From positions 1 through 15,003 of the forward strand of contig PBDH01000040.1 of assembly GCA_002717305.1 (NCBI GenBank): a DNA stretch of 15,003 nucleotides, read 5' to 3'. Below, in pieces: positions 8,763 through 15,003 of the stretch (the first letter of the stretch is position 1; every line of letters begins with the position of its first letter). The notes beneath the pieces were generated by a model. That model made no database searches and was not told the DNA's origin. It was given only the letters and a program-made list of their open reading frames with translations. Source of the DNA: Gammaproteobacteria bacterium. GTDB lineage: Bacteria; Pseudomonadota; Gammaproteobacteria; Pseudomonadales; Litorivicinaceae. The position numbers and the translations under genes were made by a program.

Positions 8763-8799
8763 GTTGTTATTGTGTATTGAGCCGATAGTAAAGAACTAT
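8763..8799 (-). promoter_or_regulatory. Candidate OxyR operator upstream of katG
   Basis: On the minus strand the stretch fits the OxyR tetramer consensus ATAGntnnnanCTAT-N7-ATAGntnnnanCTAT. The distal element (8799-8785) is ATAG-N7-CTAT and matches 9 of 10 defined positions. The proximal element (8777-8763), at exactly the N7 spacing, matches 6 of 10. It sits 80-116 bases before the katG ATG, where an activator would contact RNA polymerase. OxyR control of katG is well established in proteobacteria; that this site works here is inferred. Confidence 0.6.
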
Positions 8800-9471
8800 G
8801 GTTAACTGGGCCTAGTGCCCGATTTTGCAATGAATAAGCTGCACCAGTCTAAAACAACCCCTGACACAAAATTGAAAAATAAATGATGACCAAAAAATCG
8901 GATGCCCGGATAGCCATCAACGAAGACAGACACCCCATAGATTGGTTAAATCCCGACTACAACAATGAAGAGGCGCTCCATTCGGATACCTGATGGCTAG
9001 CTCGGAAGATGGGCTTATCAAACGCCATATCCGTCGGGGGCTCTGGCTAGTTGCCTATCAAGCACCTTGTCATGGTCGTGTTCAAAGTATAGATGACATA
9101 ACAGAGAATTTTCTGCGGCTAATTGCTGACACGGAAGTAAATGCAACCAAGTGATGCACGGATCCCAAAGGGACCTACGCGGTAAATAAAAAAGCCACAA
9201 AACAGCGATGGAAATTGACTATCCAGTTTCGTGGTTAATTCATGCCCAGCAACCAGATTTCGTTTCAAATGACTGCCCCACAGGGGAACACCATGTAACA
9301 CAAGGCATTCAAGAAAATTCAATTCCATTACCAATGTAAAGCATCCCATCTCGGCACTTGCCATCGCTAAGGACTTCCTGATCCATAATAATATTCGATG
9401 TAAAAACCACGTAGCATTAAGTGTGAGACTATTAGATACTGCAGCTCGGTTTTTATTTTTAGAGGATTATT
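8800..9471. other. Long intergenic stretch; short overlapping frames of doubtful status
   Basis: Nothing in this stretch matches a gene family I recognise. On the plus strand there is a chain of very short frames: 18 codons (8830-8886), 36 codons (8883-8993), 53 codons (8993-9154) and 43 codons (9208-9339). The first three are linked by ATGA/TGATG-type overlaps in three different frames. None has a clear ribosome binding site. The 53-codon frame (starting MASSEDGLIKRH) has a protein-like composition, and the same frame carries only two more stops before 9296. This could be the remains of a frameshifted gene or chance. The last 100 bases are AT rich and must hold the leader of the transporter operon; I could not settle a promoter. 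No tRNA or strong hairpin seen. Confidence 0.5.
9461..9466 (+). promoter_or_regulatory. Ribosome binding site of the binding-protein gene
   Basis: AGAGGA lies 5 bases before the ATG at 9472, with a T-rich stretch just upstream. This is the strongest translation signal of the transporter cluster and fits high expression of the periplasmic protein. Confidence 0.7.
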
Positions 9472-10668
9472 ATGAAAAAAAATGCTCTCTTTGCAGCGTC
9501 CGCAGCCATACTGGCGTCGTCCCTAGTGCTAGCCGGCGGTCACGCAAAATCAGTCAAACTTGGCGTTGTCCTCGGCTTTACTGGCCCGGCTGAATCGCTT
9601 GCCGAATCCATGGCACGTGGAGCCGAACTTGCTATGAAAGAAGTATCCGCATCGAAACTGCTGCTAGATAGTGCGACCGTTACTCACGTTCGTGCAGACT
9701 CTACTTGCGTCGACGCATCAGCCGCGGCTGCGGCTGCGGAGCGCGTGATCTCGTCGGATAAAGTCGATGCAATCATTGGCGCCCTGTGCTCTGGTGCAAC
9801 CATTTCAATTCTGCAAAATGTGGCAATGCCCAAAGGCGTGATGCTGTTCTCACCCTCTGCAACATCACCTGCTTTATCAACCCTTGAAGACAATGACCTG
9901 TTCTTCCGTGCGTCTCCCTCAGATGCGCGTCAGGGTCAAGTGATCGCAGAGCTCCTCCAAGAGAAGGGTATCAAATCAATAGCGATGACATACACCAACA
10001 ACGATTATGGAAAAGGGCTTGCAGATGCTATCCAATCAAATTATGAAGCAGCCGGCGGCAAAGTCACAATCAATACAGCCCATGAAGATGGTAAAGGTGA
10101 TTATGGTGCTGAGGTCGCAGCGCTTGCTCAAGCGGGTGGTGACATTCTTGTGGTCGTCGGTTACCTGGATCAAGGCGGTAAGGGAATAATCCAGTCTTCG
10201 TTAGATGCTGGTGCGTTCAGCAATTTCTTCCTACCAGATGCAATGATTGGTGAGAGCCTCGTCAAAGCCATCGGCCCTGACCTTGATGGTTCTATCGGTA
10301 CCGTGCCAGGAACTGATTCCAAAGGCGCCGAGATCTATGCTGAGCTGGCCAAAAAAGATGGTTTCACAGCAGGTCCCTACTCTCCAGAAGCCTACGATGC
10401 AGCAGCACTCACGTTGTTGGCGATGCAAGCCGCTAATTCAACCGACAGTAACGCAGCAAAAGGAAAGGTCTTTGAAGTGGCAAACGCCCCTGGTACAAAG
10501 ATCCTCCCGGGAGAACTCGCAAAGGGTCTTCAGATCCTGAAGGATGGGGGCGATATCGACTATGTGGGAGCCACGGCTGTTGAGTTAATCGGTGCGGGCG
10601 AATCTGCCGGTAGTTATCGTGAAATCCTCGTAAAAGATGGCAAAAATACAACGGTACGCTATCGCTGA
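9472..10668 (+). CDS. livJ: Branched-chain amino acid-type ABC transporter, periplasmic binding protein
   Basis: This is a 398-residue type I periplasmic binding protein of the Leu/Ile/Val-binding (HAAT) family, delivering solute to the permease encoded downstream. Residues 1 to about 25 form a Sec signal peptide: MKKN, a hydrophobic core, then a likely cut after AGGHA. There is no lipobox cysteine, so it should be free in the periplasm. The mature protein opens with VKLGVVLGFTGPAESLAESM, typical of this family. Two cysteines (79 and 106) could form the N-lobe disulfide seen in relatives. The hinge and second lobe follow (ALCSGATI, SPSATSPALS, FRASPSDARQGQ, TYTNNDYGKG, YSPEAYDAAAL). It is separated from the ATPase genes by a terminator hairpin. 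The exact ligand cannot be read from sequence; other amino acids or amides are possible. The symbol is by analogy only. Confidence 0.88.
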   Translation: MKKNALFAASAAILASSLVLAGGHAKSVKLGVVLGFTGPAESLAESMARGAELAMKEVSASKLLLDSATVTHVRADSTCVDASAAAAAAERVISSDKVDAIIGALCSGATISILQNVAMPKGVMLFSPSATSPALSTLEDNDLFFRASPSDARQGQVIAELLQEKGIKSIAMTYTNNDYGKGLADAIQSNYEAAGGKVTINTAHEDGKGDYGAEVAALAQAGGDILVVVGYLDQGGKGIIQSSLDAGAFSNFFLPDAMIGESLVKAIGPDLDGSIGTVPGTDSKGAEIYAELAKKDGFTAGPYSPEAYDAAALTLLAMQAANSTDSNAAKGKVFEVANAPGTKILPGELAKGLQILKDGGDIDYVGATAVELIGAGESAGSYREILVKDGKNTTVRYR

Positions 10669-10681
10669 TCCGTTGTTTTAG

Positions 10682-10716
10682 AAGCGGCGCAGAGGTAAAT
10701 TCTGTGCCGCTTTTTT
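10682..10716 (+). terminator. Hairpin terminator/attenuator between binding-protein and ATPase genes
   Basis: A 12-base stem (AAGCGGCGCAGA with TCTGTGCCGCTT, one G-T wobble) and a 7-base loop are followed by a run of six T. It lies 13 bases after the binding-protein stop. Partial read-through would give much binding protein and little membrane complex, a common arrangement for such transporters. It could instead mark the end of one unit, with a separate promoter for the ATPases, but no room for one is evident before 10730. Confidence 0.88.
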
Positions 10717-10729
10717 GTAACCCTTACCC

Positions 10730-11500
10730 ATGATCGTCGTCGAAAATCTACACAAGCACTTTGGCGGCGTTCGCGCCGTAAACGGAGCAAGCCTATCGAT
10801 TCAACCCAAAACGATCACGGGACTAATCGGACCCAATGGTGCAGGAAAAACGACCTTATTCAACGTAATCGCAGGCCTTTACCAACCGACATCCGGTAAG
10901 GTTACACTGGACGGTGAAGATATTACCGGCCTCAAACCTCATGAACTGTTTCACAAGGGTGTTTTGAGAACCTTCCAGCTCGCCCATGAGTTCGCCACCC
11001 TCACCGTTCGCGACAATCTAATGATGGTTCCTCCCAATCAGGCAGGGGAAAGTCTTTTAAGTACCTGGTTTAACCCCGGCCTGGTAATAGCAAAAGAAGA
11101 AGAAATCCGCGCCAAGGCAGAGGAAGTCATCCACTTCCTTGAAATCGAGCAGGTCGCTAACGAGTTTGCAGGTAATCTCTCCGGTGGACAAAAAAAACTT
11201 CTAGAGCTTGGGCGCACCATGATGGTCGATGCGAAGATTGTGTTTCTTGACGAAGTGGGAGCCGGGGTTAATCGAACGCTCCTCCGTAAAATCGGTGATG
11301 CCATCATCAAGCTGAACCAAGAACGTAACTACACATTCTGTCTGATAGAACACGATATGGAGTTTGTCGCACGTTTATGTGATCCCGTGATCTGCATGGC
11401 AGAGGGTTCCGTCCTTACAGAAGGAACCATTGATGACGTCAAGAATAACGAGCAAGTGATCGAGGCTTATCTCGGCACCGGACTGAGACACAAGAAATAG
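10730..11500 (+). CDS. livG: ABC transporter ATPase, LivG type
   Basis: This 256-residue nucleotide-binding subunit powers the importer from the cytoplasmic face. Walker A GPNGAGKT is at residues 34-41, a Q-loop-like QLAHEF follows, then the signature LSGGQKK, and Walker B as IVFLDEVGAGVN. The usual DEP(T/A)AG is here DEVGAG, with valine for proline, a variant I recall from some marine alphaproteobacterial LivG proteins. The switch histidine is in CLIEHDMEF, and the C-terminal LivG-specific tail (VIEAYLGTG) is present. The ATG is 14 bases after the terminator T-run and has no recognisable Shine-Dalgarno sequence. No other start lies nearby, so translation may be weak or depend on read-through transcripts. 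livF follows after one base. Confidence 0.93.
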   Translation: MIVVENLHKHFGGVRAVNGASLSIQPKTITGLIGPNGAGKTTLFNVIAGLYQPTSGKVTLDGEDITGLKPHELFHKGVLRTFQLAHEFATLTVRDNLMMVPPNQAGESLLSTWFNPGLVIAKEEEIRAKAEEVIHFLEIEQVANEFAGNLSGGQKKLLELGRTMMVDAKIVFLDEVGAGVNRTLLRKIGDAIIKLNQERNYTFCLIEHDMEFVARLCDPVICMAEGSVLTEGTIDDVKNNEQVIEAYLGTGLRHKK

Positions 11501-11501
11501 A

Positions 11502-12206
11502 ATGAGCTTCTTACTTGGCGAACATATGACCGGCGGTTATGGGGCGACAGACATCCTCTATGACTGCTCTATTGGTGTAGAGAAAGGCGAAATCGCAGTC
11601 ATCGTTGGCCCAAACGGTGCCGGAAAGTCAACCGCGTTGAAAGCTGTCTTCGGAATGCTGCCCCTAAGACAGGGCCGTATCCTGTTTAATGATCAGGACA
11701 TCACTCAGTTAAAGCCCGAAGAACGAGTGCTCCGGGGCATGGGCTTTGTTCCCCAAAATCAAAACGTATTCACGTCCATGACCGTTGAAGAAAATCTCGA
11801 GATGGGGGCGTTTATCCGGACCGATCCGATCGCTGATTCTATCGCTCAGGTGTATGAACTTTTCCCAATACTTAAAGACAAAAGAAAACAATCCGCCGGC
11901 GAACTATCGGGCGGTCAACGTCAACAAGTCGCTGTGGGTCGTGCCCTGATGACACACCCGAAAGTTCTGATACTGGATGAGCCCACCGCAGGCGTTTCTC
12001 CAATCGTGATGGATGAATTATTTGATCGAATCATTGAAATTGCGCGACTCGATGTTGCTATTTTAATGGTTGAGCAAAATGCCAAGCAGGCTCTTGAAAT
12101 TGCCGACAAAGGATATGTTTTGGTTCAGGGGCACAACCGGTTTACTGATTCTGGCGAAGCGTTACTTGCGAACCCAGAAGTACGCAAAGCATTTTTGGGA
12201 GGTTAG
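11502..12206 (+). CDS. livF: ABC transporter ATPase, LivF type
   Basis: This is the second nucleotide-binding subunit, 234 residues, the usual LivF length. Walker A is GPNGAGKST, with MGFVPQNQNVF as the Q-loop region, LSGGQRQQVAVGRALM as the signature, and LILDEPTAGVSP as Walker B and D-loop. MVEQNAKQAL is the switch region; glutamine instead of histidine after VE is the normal state in LivF. It is expected to pair with the LivG product beneath the two permeases. It begins one base after the livG stop with only a poor purine-rich RBS (AAGAAATAGA), so translational coupling is likely. Its last codons contain the RBS of livH. Confidence 0.93.
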   Translation: MSFLLGEHMTGGYGATDILYDCSIGVEKGEIAVIVGPNGAGKSTALKAVFGMLPLRQGRILFNDQDITQLKPEERVLRGMGFVPQNQNVFTSMTVEENLEMGAFIRTDPIADSIAQVYELFPILKDKRKQSAGELSGGQRQQVAVGRALMTHPKVLILDEPTAGVSPIVMDELFDRIIEIARLDVAILMVEQNAKQALEIADKGYVLVQGHNRFTDSGEALLANPEVRKAFLGG

Positions 12207-13220
12207 ATGGCAGACATCTTAAATGCTCTAACCTTGCTCGGTAATTTCCTGATCATCCCAGGATTGACCTATGGCTCCCAGCTCGCACTCGGAGCCCTCG
12301 GAGTTACCCTTGTTTATGGCGTACTCCGCTTCTCAAACTTTGCACACGGCGAGACAATGGCGTTCGGTGCAATGATCACTATCCTTGTGACCTGGGGACT
12401 TCAATCTGTCGGGGTAAGCATCAAACCGCTACCAACAGCGCTGATAGCTATTCCTATCGGGATCGTGGTAACAGTCATACTGGCCCTCGGCATCGATAAG
12501 GTTGTGTATCGCTTTCACCGTGAGCGTAAAGCCAATCCCGTAATTTTCCTTATAGTCTCGATCGGCGTGATGTTTTTTATGGGTGGTCTTATCCGCTTCG
12601 TCATCGGCCCAGGTGACCAAATCTTTTTTGACGGAACCCGCTTTATACTCAAAGCTCGGGAATTCAAAGAGATAACGGGTCTCAATGAGGGTCTGTCACT
12701 CAAAATGACGCAAGCAGTTACGATTGTGACGACTCTGGTTATCGTGACCGCCATGTTCTGGTTCTTAAATCACACTCGTACCGGCAAATCCATGCGAGCG
12801 TACTCAGATAATGAAGACCTCGCGCTGTTGTCTGGCATCGACCCGGATCGTGTGGTTATGGTCACCTGGATAATAGTAGCAGCCCTCGCAACCATCGGTG
12901 GCACGCTTTACGGCTTGGACAAATCATTCAAGCCCTTTGTCTACATGCAACTATTGCTTCCGATATTTGCGTCAGCAATTGTCGGAGGGGTTGGTAATCC
13001 AGTAGGCGCGGTCGCTGGCGGATACGTCATTGCCTTCAGTGAATTGATTTTGACCTTTGCCTACAAAAAGGTCTTGTTGTATCTGGGGCCAGACAATCTA
13101 GAGCTTGACTCACTTATCCAGTTTCTAGGGACAGACTACAAGATCGCGGTATCGTTCATCATCTTGGTCATCGTATTAGTCATTAAACCCACCGGCCTGT
13201 TTAGCGGGAAGACGATCTAA
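12207..13220 (+). CDS. livH: ABC transporter permease, LivH type
   Basis: This is a 337-residue inner-membrane permease of the BPD_transp_2 family, forming half of the translocation channel. It shows about eight hydrophobic segments. The family landmarks are FSNFAHGETMAFGAM near residues 43-57, MRAYSDNEDLALLSGID in the cytoplasmic loop that contacts the ATPase, and ASAIVGGVGNPVGAVAGGYVIAFSE near the C-terminus. The ATG follows the livF stop directly, with GGGAGG at 12197-12202 inside livF as RBS. It overlaps livM by one base (TAATG). Order and spacing show one operon with the ATPases. Confidence 0.93.
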   Translation: MADILNALTLLGNFLIIPGLTYGSQLALGALGVTLVYGVLRFSNFAHGETMAFGAMITILVTWGLQSVGVSIKPLPTALIAIPIGIVVTVILALGIDKVVYRFHRERKANPVIFLIVSIGVMFFMGGLIRFVIGPGDQIFFDGTRFILKAREFKEITGLNEGLSLKMTQAVTIVTTLVIVTAMFWFLNHTRTGKSMRAYSDNEDLALLSGIDPDRVVMVTWIIVAALATIGGTLYGLDKSFKPFVYMQLLLPIFASAIVGGVGNPVGAVAGGYVIAFSELILTFAYKKVLLYLGPDNLELDSLIQFLGTDYKIAVSFIILVIVLVIKPTGLFSGKTI

Positions 13221-14545
13221 TGGCAGCAGCATTCTACTATCAATACCGTAATCAAATCTTATTTAGCGTGATGGCTGGGCTTTTATTAGCCGTCGCACTT
13301 ATGCAAGGTTTATCAGTGTCTTTGACCATTCTAAATCTCTGTTTAATCAGCGCCATCATGTCACTGGGTGTCAATATTCAGTGGGGCTACGCAGGACTGT
13401 TTAATGTTGGAGTGATGGGCTTCGCTGCGCTTGGCGGGCTTGCCGGGGTATTGATCTCGATGCCACCGGTTTCCGAAGCGTGGCAAGCTGGTGGGCTGGG
13501 CATCTTGCTCGGACTGATAATCACTACAGGCACAATCGCGGCCGCCCTATATACGTGGTCACAAGTCAGGCATTTAACAAAGCAACGCTATTGGGTCATT
13601 GCTGGCATCATCATTTTGGGATATGCGCTCCTGAGGATTTTCTTTGATCCAGGTGTTGTTGCGATCGAGGCAATCGACCCTTCGGTTACTGGTTACCTAG
13701 GCGGCCTTGGGCTACCGATCTTAGTCGCCTGGCCCGTCGGCGCTCTATTTGCTGCAGGAATTGCCTTTGTCATTGGAAAGATCGCGCTAGGTCTTCGCTC
13801 TGACTACTTAGCAATCGCAACCCTTGGAATCAGCGAGATCATTATTTTCTGCATCAAGAATGAAGAGTGGCTAACTCGCGGTGTTAAGAACGTGAACGGT
13901 CTACCGCGGCCAGTTCCTTATGAAATCGACCTGCAAAGGGCACAGTGGTTTCAAGAGTGGGCTCTTGATTTTGGTATGCCCGTCGACGATGCGTCGGCTG
14001 TATTCGTTAAAATCTGCTACGCGTTGCTGTTCATTGCAGTCATCGCTGTCCTACTGTGGCTGTCGGAAACTGCACTCAAATCGCCATGGGGGCGGATGAT
14101 GCGAGCAATCAGAGACAACGAAACCGCGGCCGCCGCAATGGGTAAGGATGTGACTTGGCAACATCTTCGCGTTTTTATTCTTGGCTCAGCAGTTATTGGT
14201 GTGGCCGGGGCTATGATGGTGACGCTTGATGGGCAATTTACACCAACCAGCTGCCAGCCGTTGCGGTTTACCTTTTTGATTTGGGTGATGGTGATTGCCG
14301 GCGGGTCGGGCAATAATTGGGGTGCGGTTCTTGGCGGATTTTTAATCTGGTTTTTCTGGATTGAGGCAGAACCAATCGGATTGTGGTTAATGGATGTGGT
14401 GACTTCTGGATTGCCGTCAACGCATTGGCTTCGTCTTCATCTTCTGGAAAGTGCGGCGCATACACGGTTAATGACAATGGGTGTTATTTTGTTGTTGGTA
14501 CTGCGTTTTTCACCGCGCGGACTAATCCCAGAGGCGCGCCGCTAA
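13220..14545 (+). CDS. livM: ABC transporter permease, LivM type
   Basis: This 441-residue inner-membrane permease pairs with LivH. It has about ten hydrophobic segments. Landmarks are MSLGVNIQWGYAGLFNVGVMGFAALGG, LGLRSDYLAIATLGISEII, the ATPase-contact loop MRAIRDNETAAAAMGKD, GQFTPTSCQPLRFTFLIWV, and a GGSGNNWGAVLGG motif. The ATG overlaps the livH stop as TAATG and is preceded by GGGAAG eight bases upstream. Length is normal (E. coli 425). The last third differs from the rest in codon use: after about 14.2 kb leucine is mainly TTG or CTT with no CTC, and phenylalanine almost always TTT. The reading frame stays open and the protein motifs are continuous across this change. No clear terminator follows the stop. 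Confidence 0.93.
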   Translation: MAAAFYYQYRNQILFSVMAGLLLAVALMQGLSVSLTILNLCLISAIMSLGVNIQWGYAGLFNVGVMGFAALGGLAGVLISMPPVSEAWQAGGLGILLGLIITTGTIAAALYTWSQVRHLTKQRYWVIAGIIILGYALLRIFFDPGVVAIEAIDPSVTGYLGGLGLPILVAWPVGALFAAGIAFVIGKIALGLRSDYLAIATLGISEIIIFCIKNEEWLTRGVKNVNGLPRPVPYEIDLQRAQWFQEWALDFGMPVDDASAVFVKICYALLFIAVIAVLLWLSETALKSPWGRMMRAIRDNETAAAAMGKDVTWQHLRVFILGSAVIGVAGAMMVTLDGQFTPTSCQPLRFTFLIWVMVIAGGSGNNWGAVLGGFLIWFFWIEAEPIGLWLMDVVTSGLPSTHWLRLHLLESAAHTRLMTMGVILLLVLRFSPRGLIPEARR

Positions 14546-14582
14546 CCGGGGGTTGTGACCCACACTGTCATGTGAAAAATCG

Positions 14583-14612
14583 TTGCTTTTACGTAATAAC
14601 TTGCCCTAAAAA
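14583..14612 (+). promoter_or_regulatory. Weak candidate promoter for the aminotransferase gene
   Basis: TTGCTT (14583-14588) and TAAAAA (14607-14612) are spaced by 18 bases and lie 35 bases before the aminotransferase ATG. Both hexamers match the sigma-70 consensus only in part. I list it because the 101-base gap after livM must either carry a promoter or be read through. Confidence 0.25.
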
Positions 14613-14646
14613 TGAAAGACATTTCTCCTTCCCTGATGAGACCCGC

Positions 14647-15003
14647 ATGTTAGACAAATTCCAGCCTGCAAAAGCCGACCCCATTTTGGGGCTTGGCAAG
14701 TTGTTTCAAGCTGATCCGCGCGATTATAAAATTGACCTTGGCGTTGGCGTTTACAAGGATGCCAGCGGCAATACGCCAATCGTACGCGCGGTGAAACAGG
14801 CAGAAACAATTTTGCATCAGACACAGACCTCGAAAACCTATGTGGCGTTGGCAGGGTCAGAATTATTCCGCGATGAAATGCGCAAGCTAGTCTTGGCTAA
14901 TTCGGTTGCGGTTGAACGTGTTGCAACCTTGCAAACACCCGGCGGCACCGGGGCGATCCGGCAGGTGTTTGAAACAATGAAAATGCTGAACCCGGCTGGT
15001 ACA
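14647..15003 (+). CDS. Aspartate/aromatic amino acid aminotransferase (5' part, runs off the right edge)
   Basis: The first 119 codons of a fold-type I, PLP-dependent class I aminotransferase are present; the gene continues past the edge. MLDKFQPAKADPILGLGKLFQADPRD matches the N-terminus of the AspC/TyrB family (ADPILGL and a following LF-x-AD), as do KIDLGVGVYKDASGNTPIV and TPGGTGAI. These enzymes move an amino group between aspartate, aromatic amino acids and 2-oxoglutarate in the cytoplasm. KTYVALAGSELFRDEM resembles the KTY-x-GLAG-x-x-x-F form that I associate with alphaproteobacterial members. The PLP lysine lies outside the window, and AspC and TyrB cannot be told apart here. The ATG has a modest GATGAG upstream. 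Codon use (TTG-rich leucine, no CTC) agrees with the end of livM, not with the rest of the window. Confidence 0.9.
   Translation, partial: MLDKFQPAKADPILGLGKLFQADPRDYKIDLGVGVYKDASGNTPIVRAVKQAETILHQTQTSKTYVALAGSELFRDEMRKLVLANSVAVERVATLQTPGGTGAIRQVFETMKMLNPAGT

Noticed and set aside
8807..8826. GGGC-CTAGT-GCCC followed by GATTTT, considered as a terminator
   Set aside because: The stem has only four pairs, and there is no plus-strand gene ending upstream of it.
9018..9364. Two minus-strand frames of 60 and 81 codons in the katG-transporter gap
   Set aside because: Products are rich in Cys, Leu and Phe, unlike the neighbouring genes. They overlap each other in different frames and have no clear ribosome binding site.
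9358..9394. TTGCCA (9358-9363) with CATAAT (9384-9389) or TAATAT (9389-9394) as the promoter of the transporter operon
   Set aside because: Spacing of 20 or more bases is outside the normal sigma-70 range, and the AT-rich context makes -10-like words common; left unannotated.
14546..14580. Possible terminator after livM (GGGTTGTGACCC and CACACTGTCATGTG)
   Set aside because: Stems are only about four base pairs and no T-run follows directly; not convincing.
14612..14653. 13-codon frame (MKDISPSLMRPAC) overlapping the aminotransferase start, considered as a leader peptide
   Set aside because: It has no run of regulatory codons and no attenuator-like hairpin; short frames like this are frequent by chance.

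Overview
The window looks like an ordinary chromosomal segment of an uncultured, probably marine, gammaproteobacterium of about 50% GC. That placement is an inference. It rests on recB directly followed by recD with a small overlap, on a UvrD close to the enterobacterial protein over its full length, and on a YciA-type thioesterase and a bifunctional KatG. Coding density is high except for one stretch of roughly 790 bases between katG and the transporter cluster. I see no rRNA, tRNA, CRISPR array, insertion sequence or phage gene.

Layout. (1) Bases 1-2277: the 3' two thirds of recB, from helicase motif II through the C-terminal nuclease; the first codon of the window in this frame is a TAG stop. 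(2) 2265-3776: recD, overlapping recB by 13 bases. (3) 3821-4216: a small hot-dog acyl-CoA thioesterase on the same strand. (4) 4213-6399, minus strand: uvrD, convergent with the thioesterase and sharing bases of the two stop codons. (5) 6551-8683, minus strand: katG, with its own hairpin terminator and a good candidate OxyR operator upstream. (6) 8684-9471: a long intergenic stretch holding the katG control region, several very short overlapping reading frames of doubtful status, and the leader of the next operon. (7) 9472-14545: a branched-chain-amino-acid-type (LIV/HAAT) ABC transporter in the order binding protein, terminator hairpin, two ATPases, two permeases. (8) 14647 to the right edge: the start of an aspartate/aromatic aminotransferase.

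Functionally, the left third serves DNA double-strand-break repair (RecB, RecD) and excision/mismatch repair (UvrD). KatG removes hydrogen peroxide, probably under OxyR. The right third is a periplasmic binding-protein-dependent uptake system for an amino-acid-like solute; the hairpin after the binding-protein gene should make that protein more abundant than the membrane complex.

The most notable anomaly is at the right end. From about 14.1-14.2 kb, inside the last permease gene, codon and base use change sharply (T+G rich, TTG leucine codons, TTT phenylalanine), and the aminotransferase that follows reads like an alphaproteobacterial family member. This suggests either a recombination mosaic or a chimeric assembly joined within a conserved permease gene. 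I did not find a convincing new biological system; the unexplained stretch at 8.8-9.4 kb is the only place with room for one.
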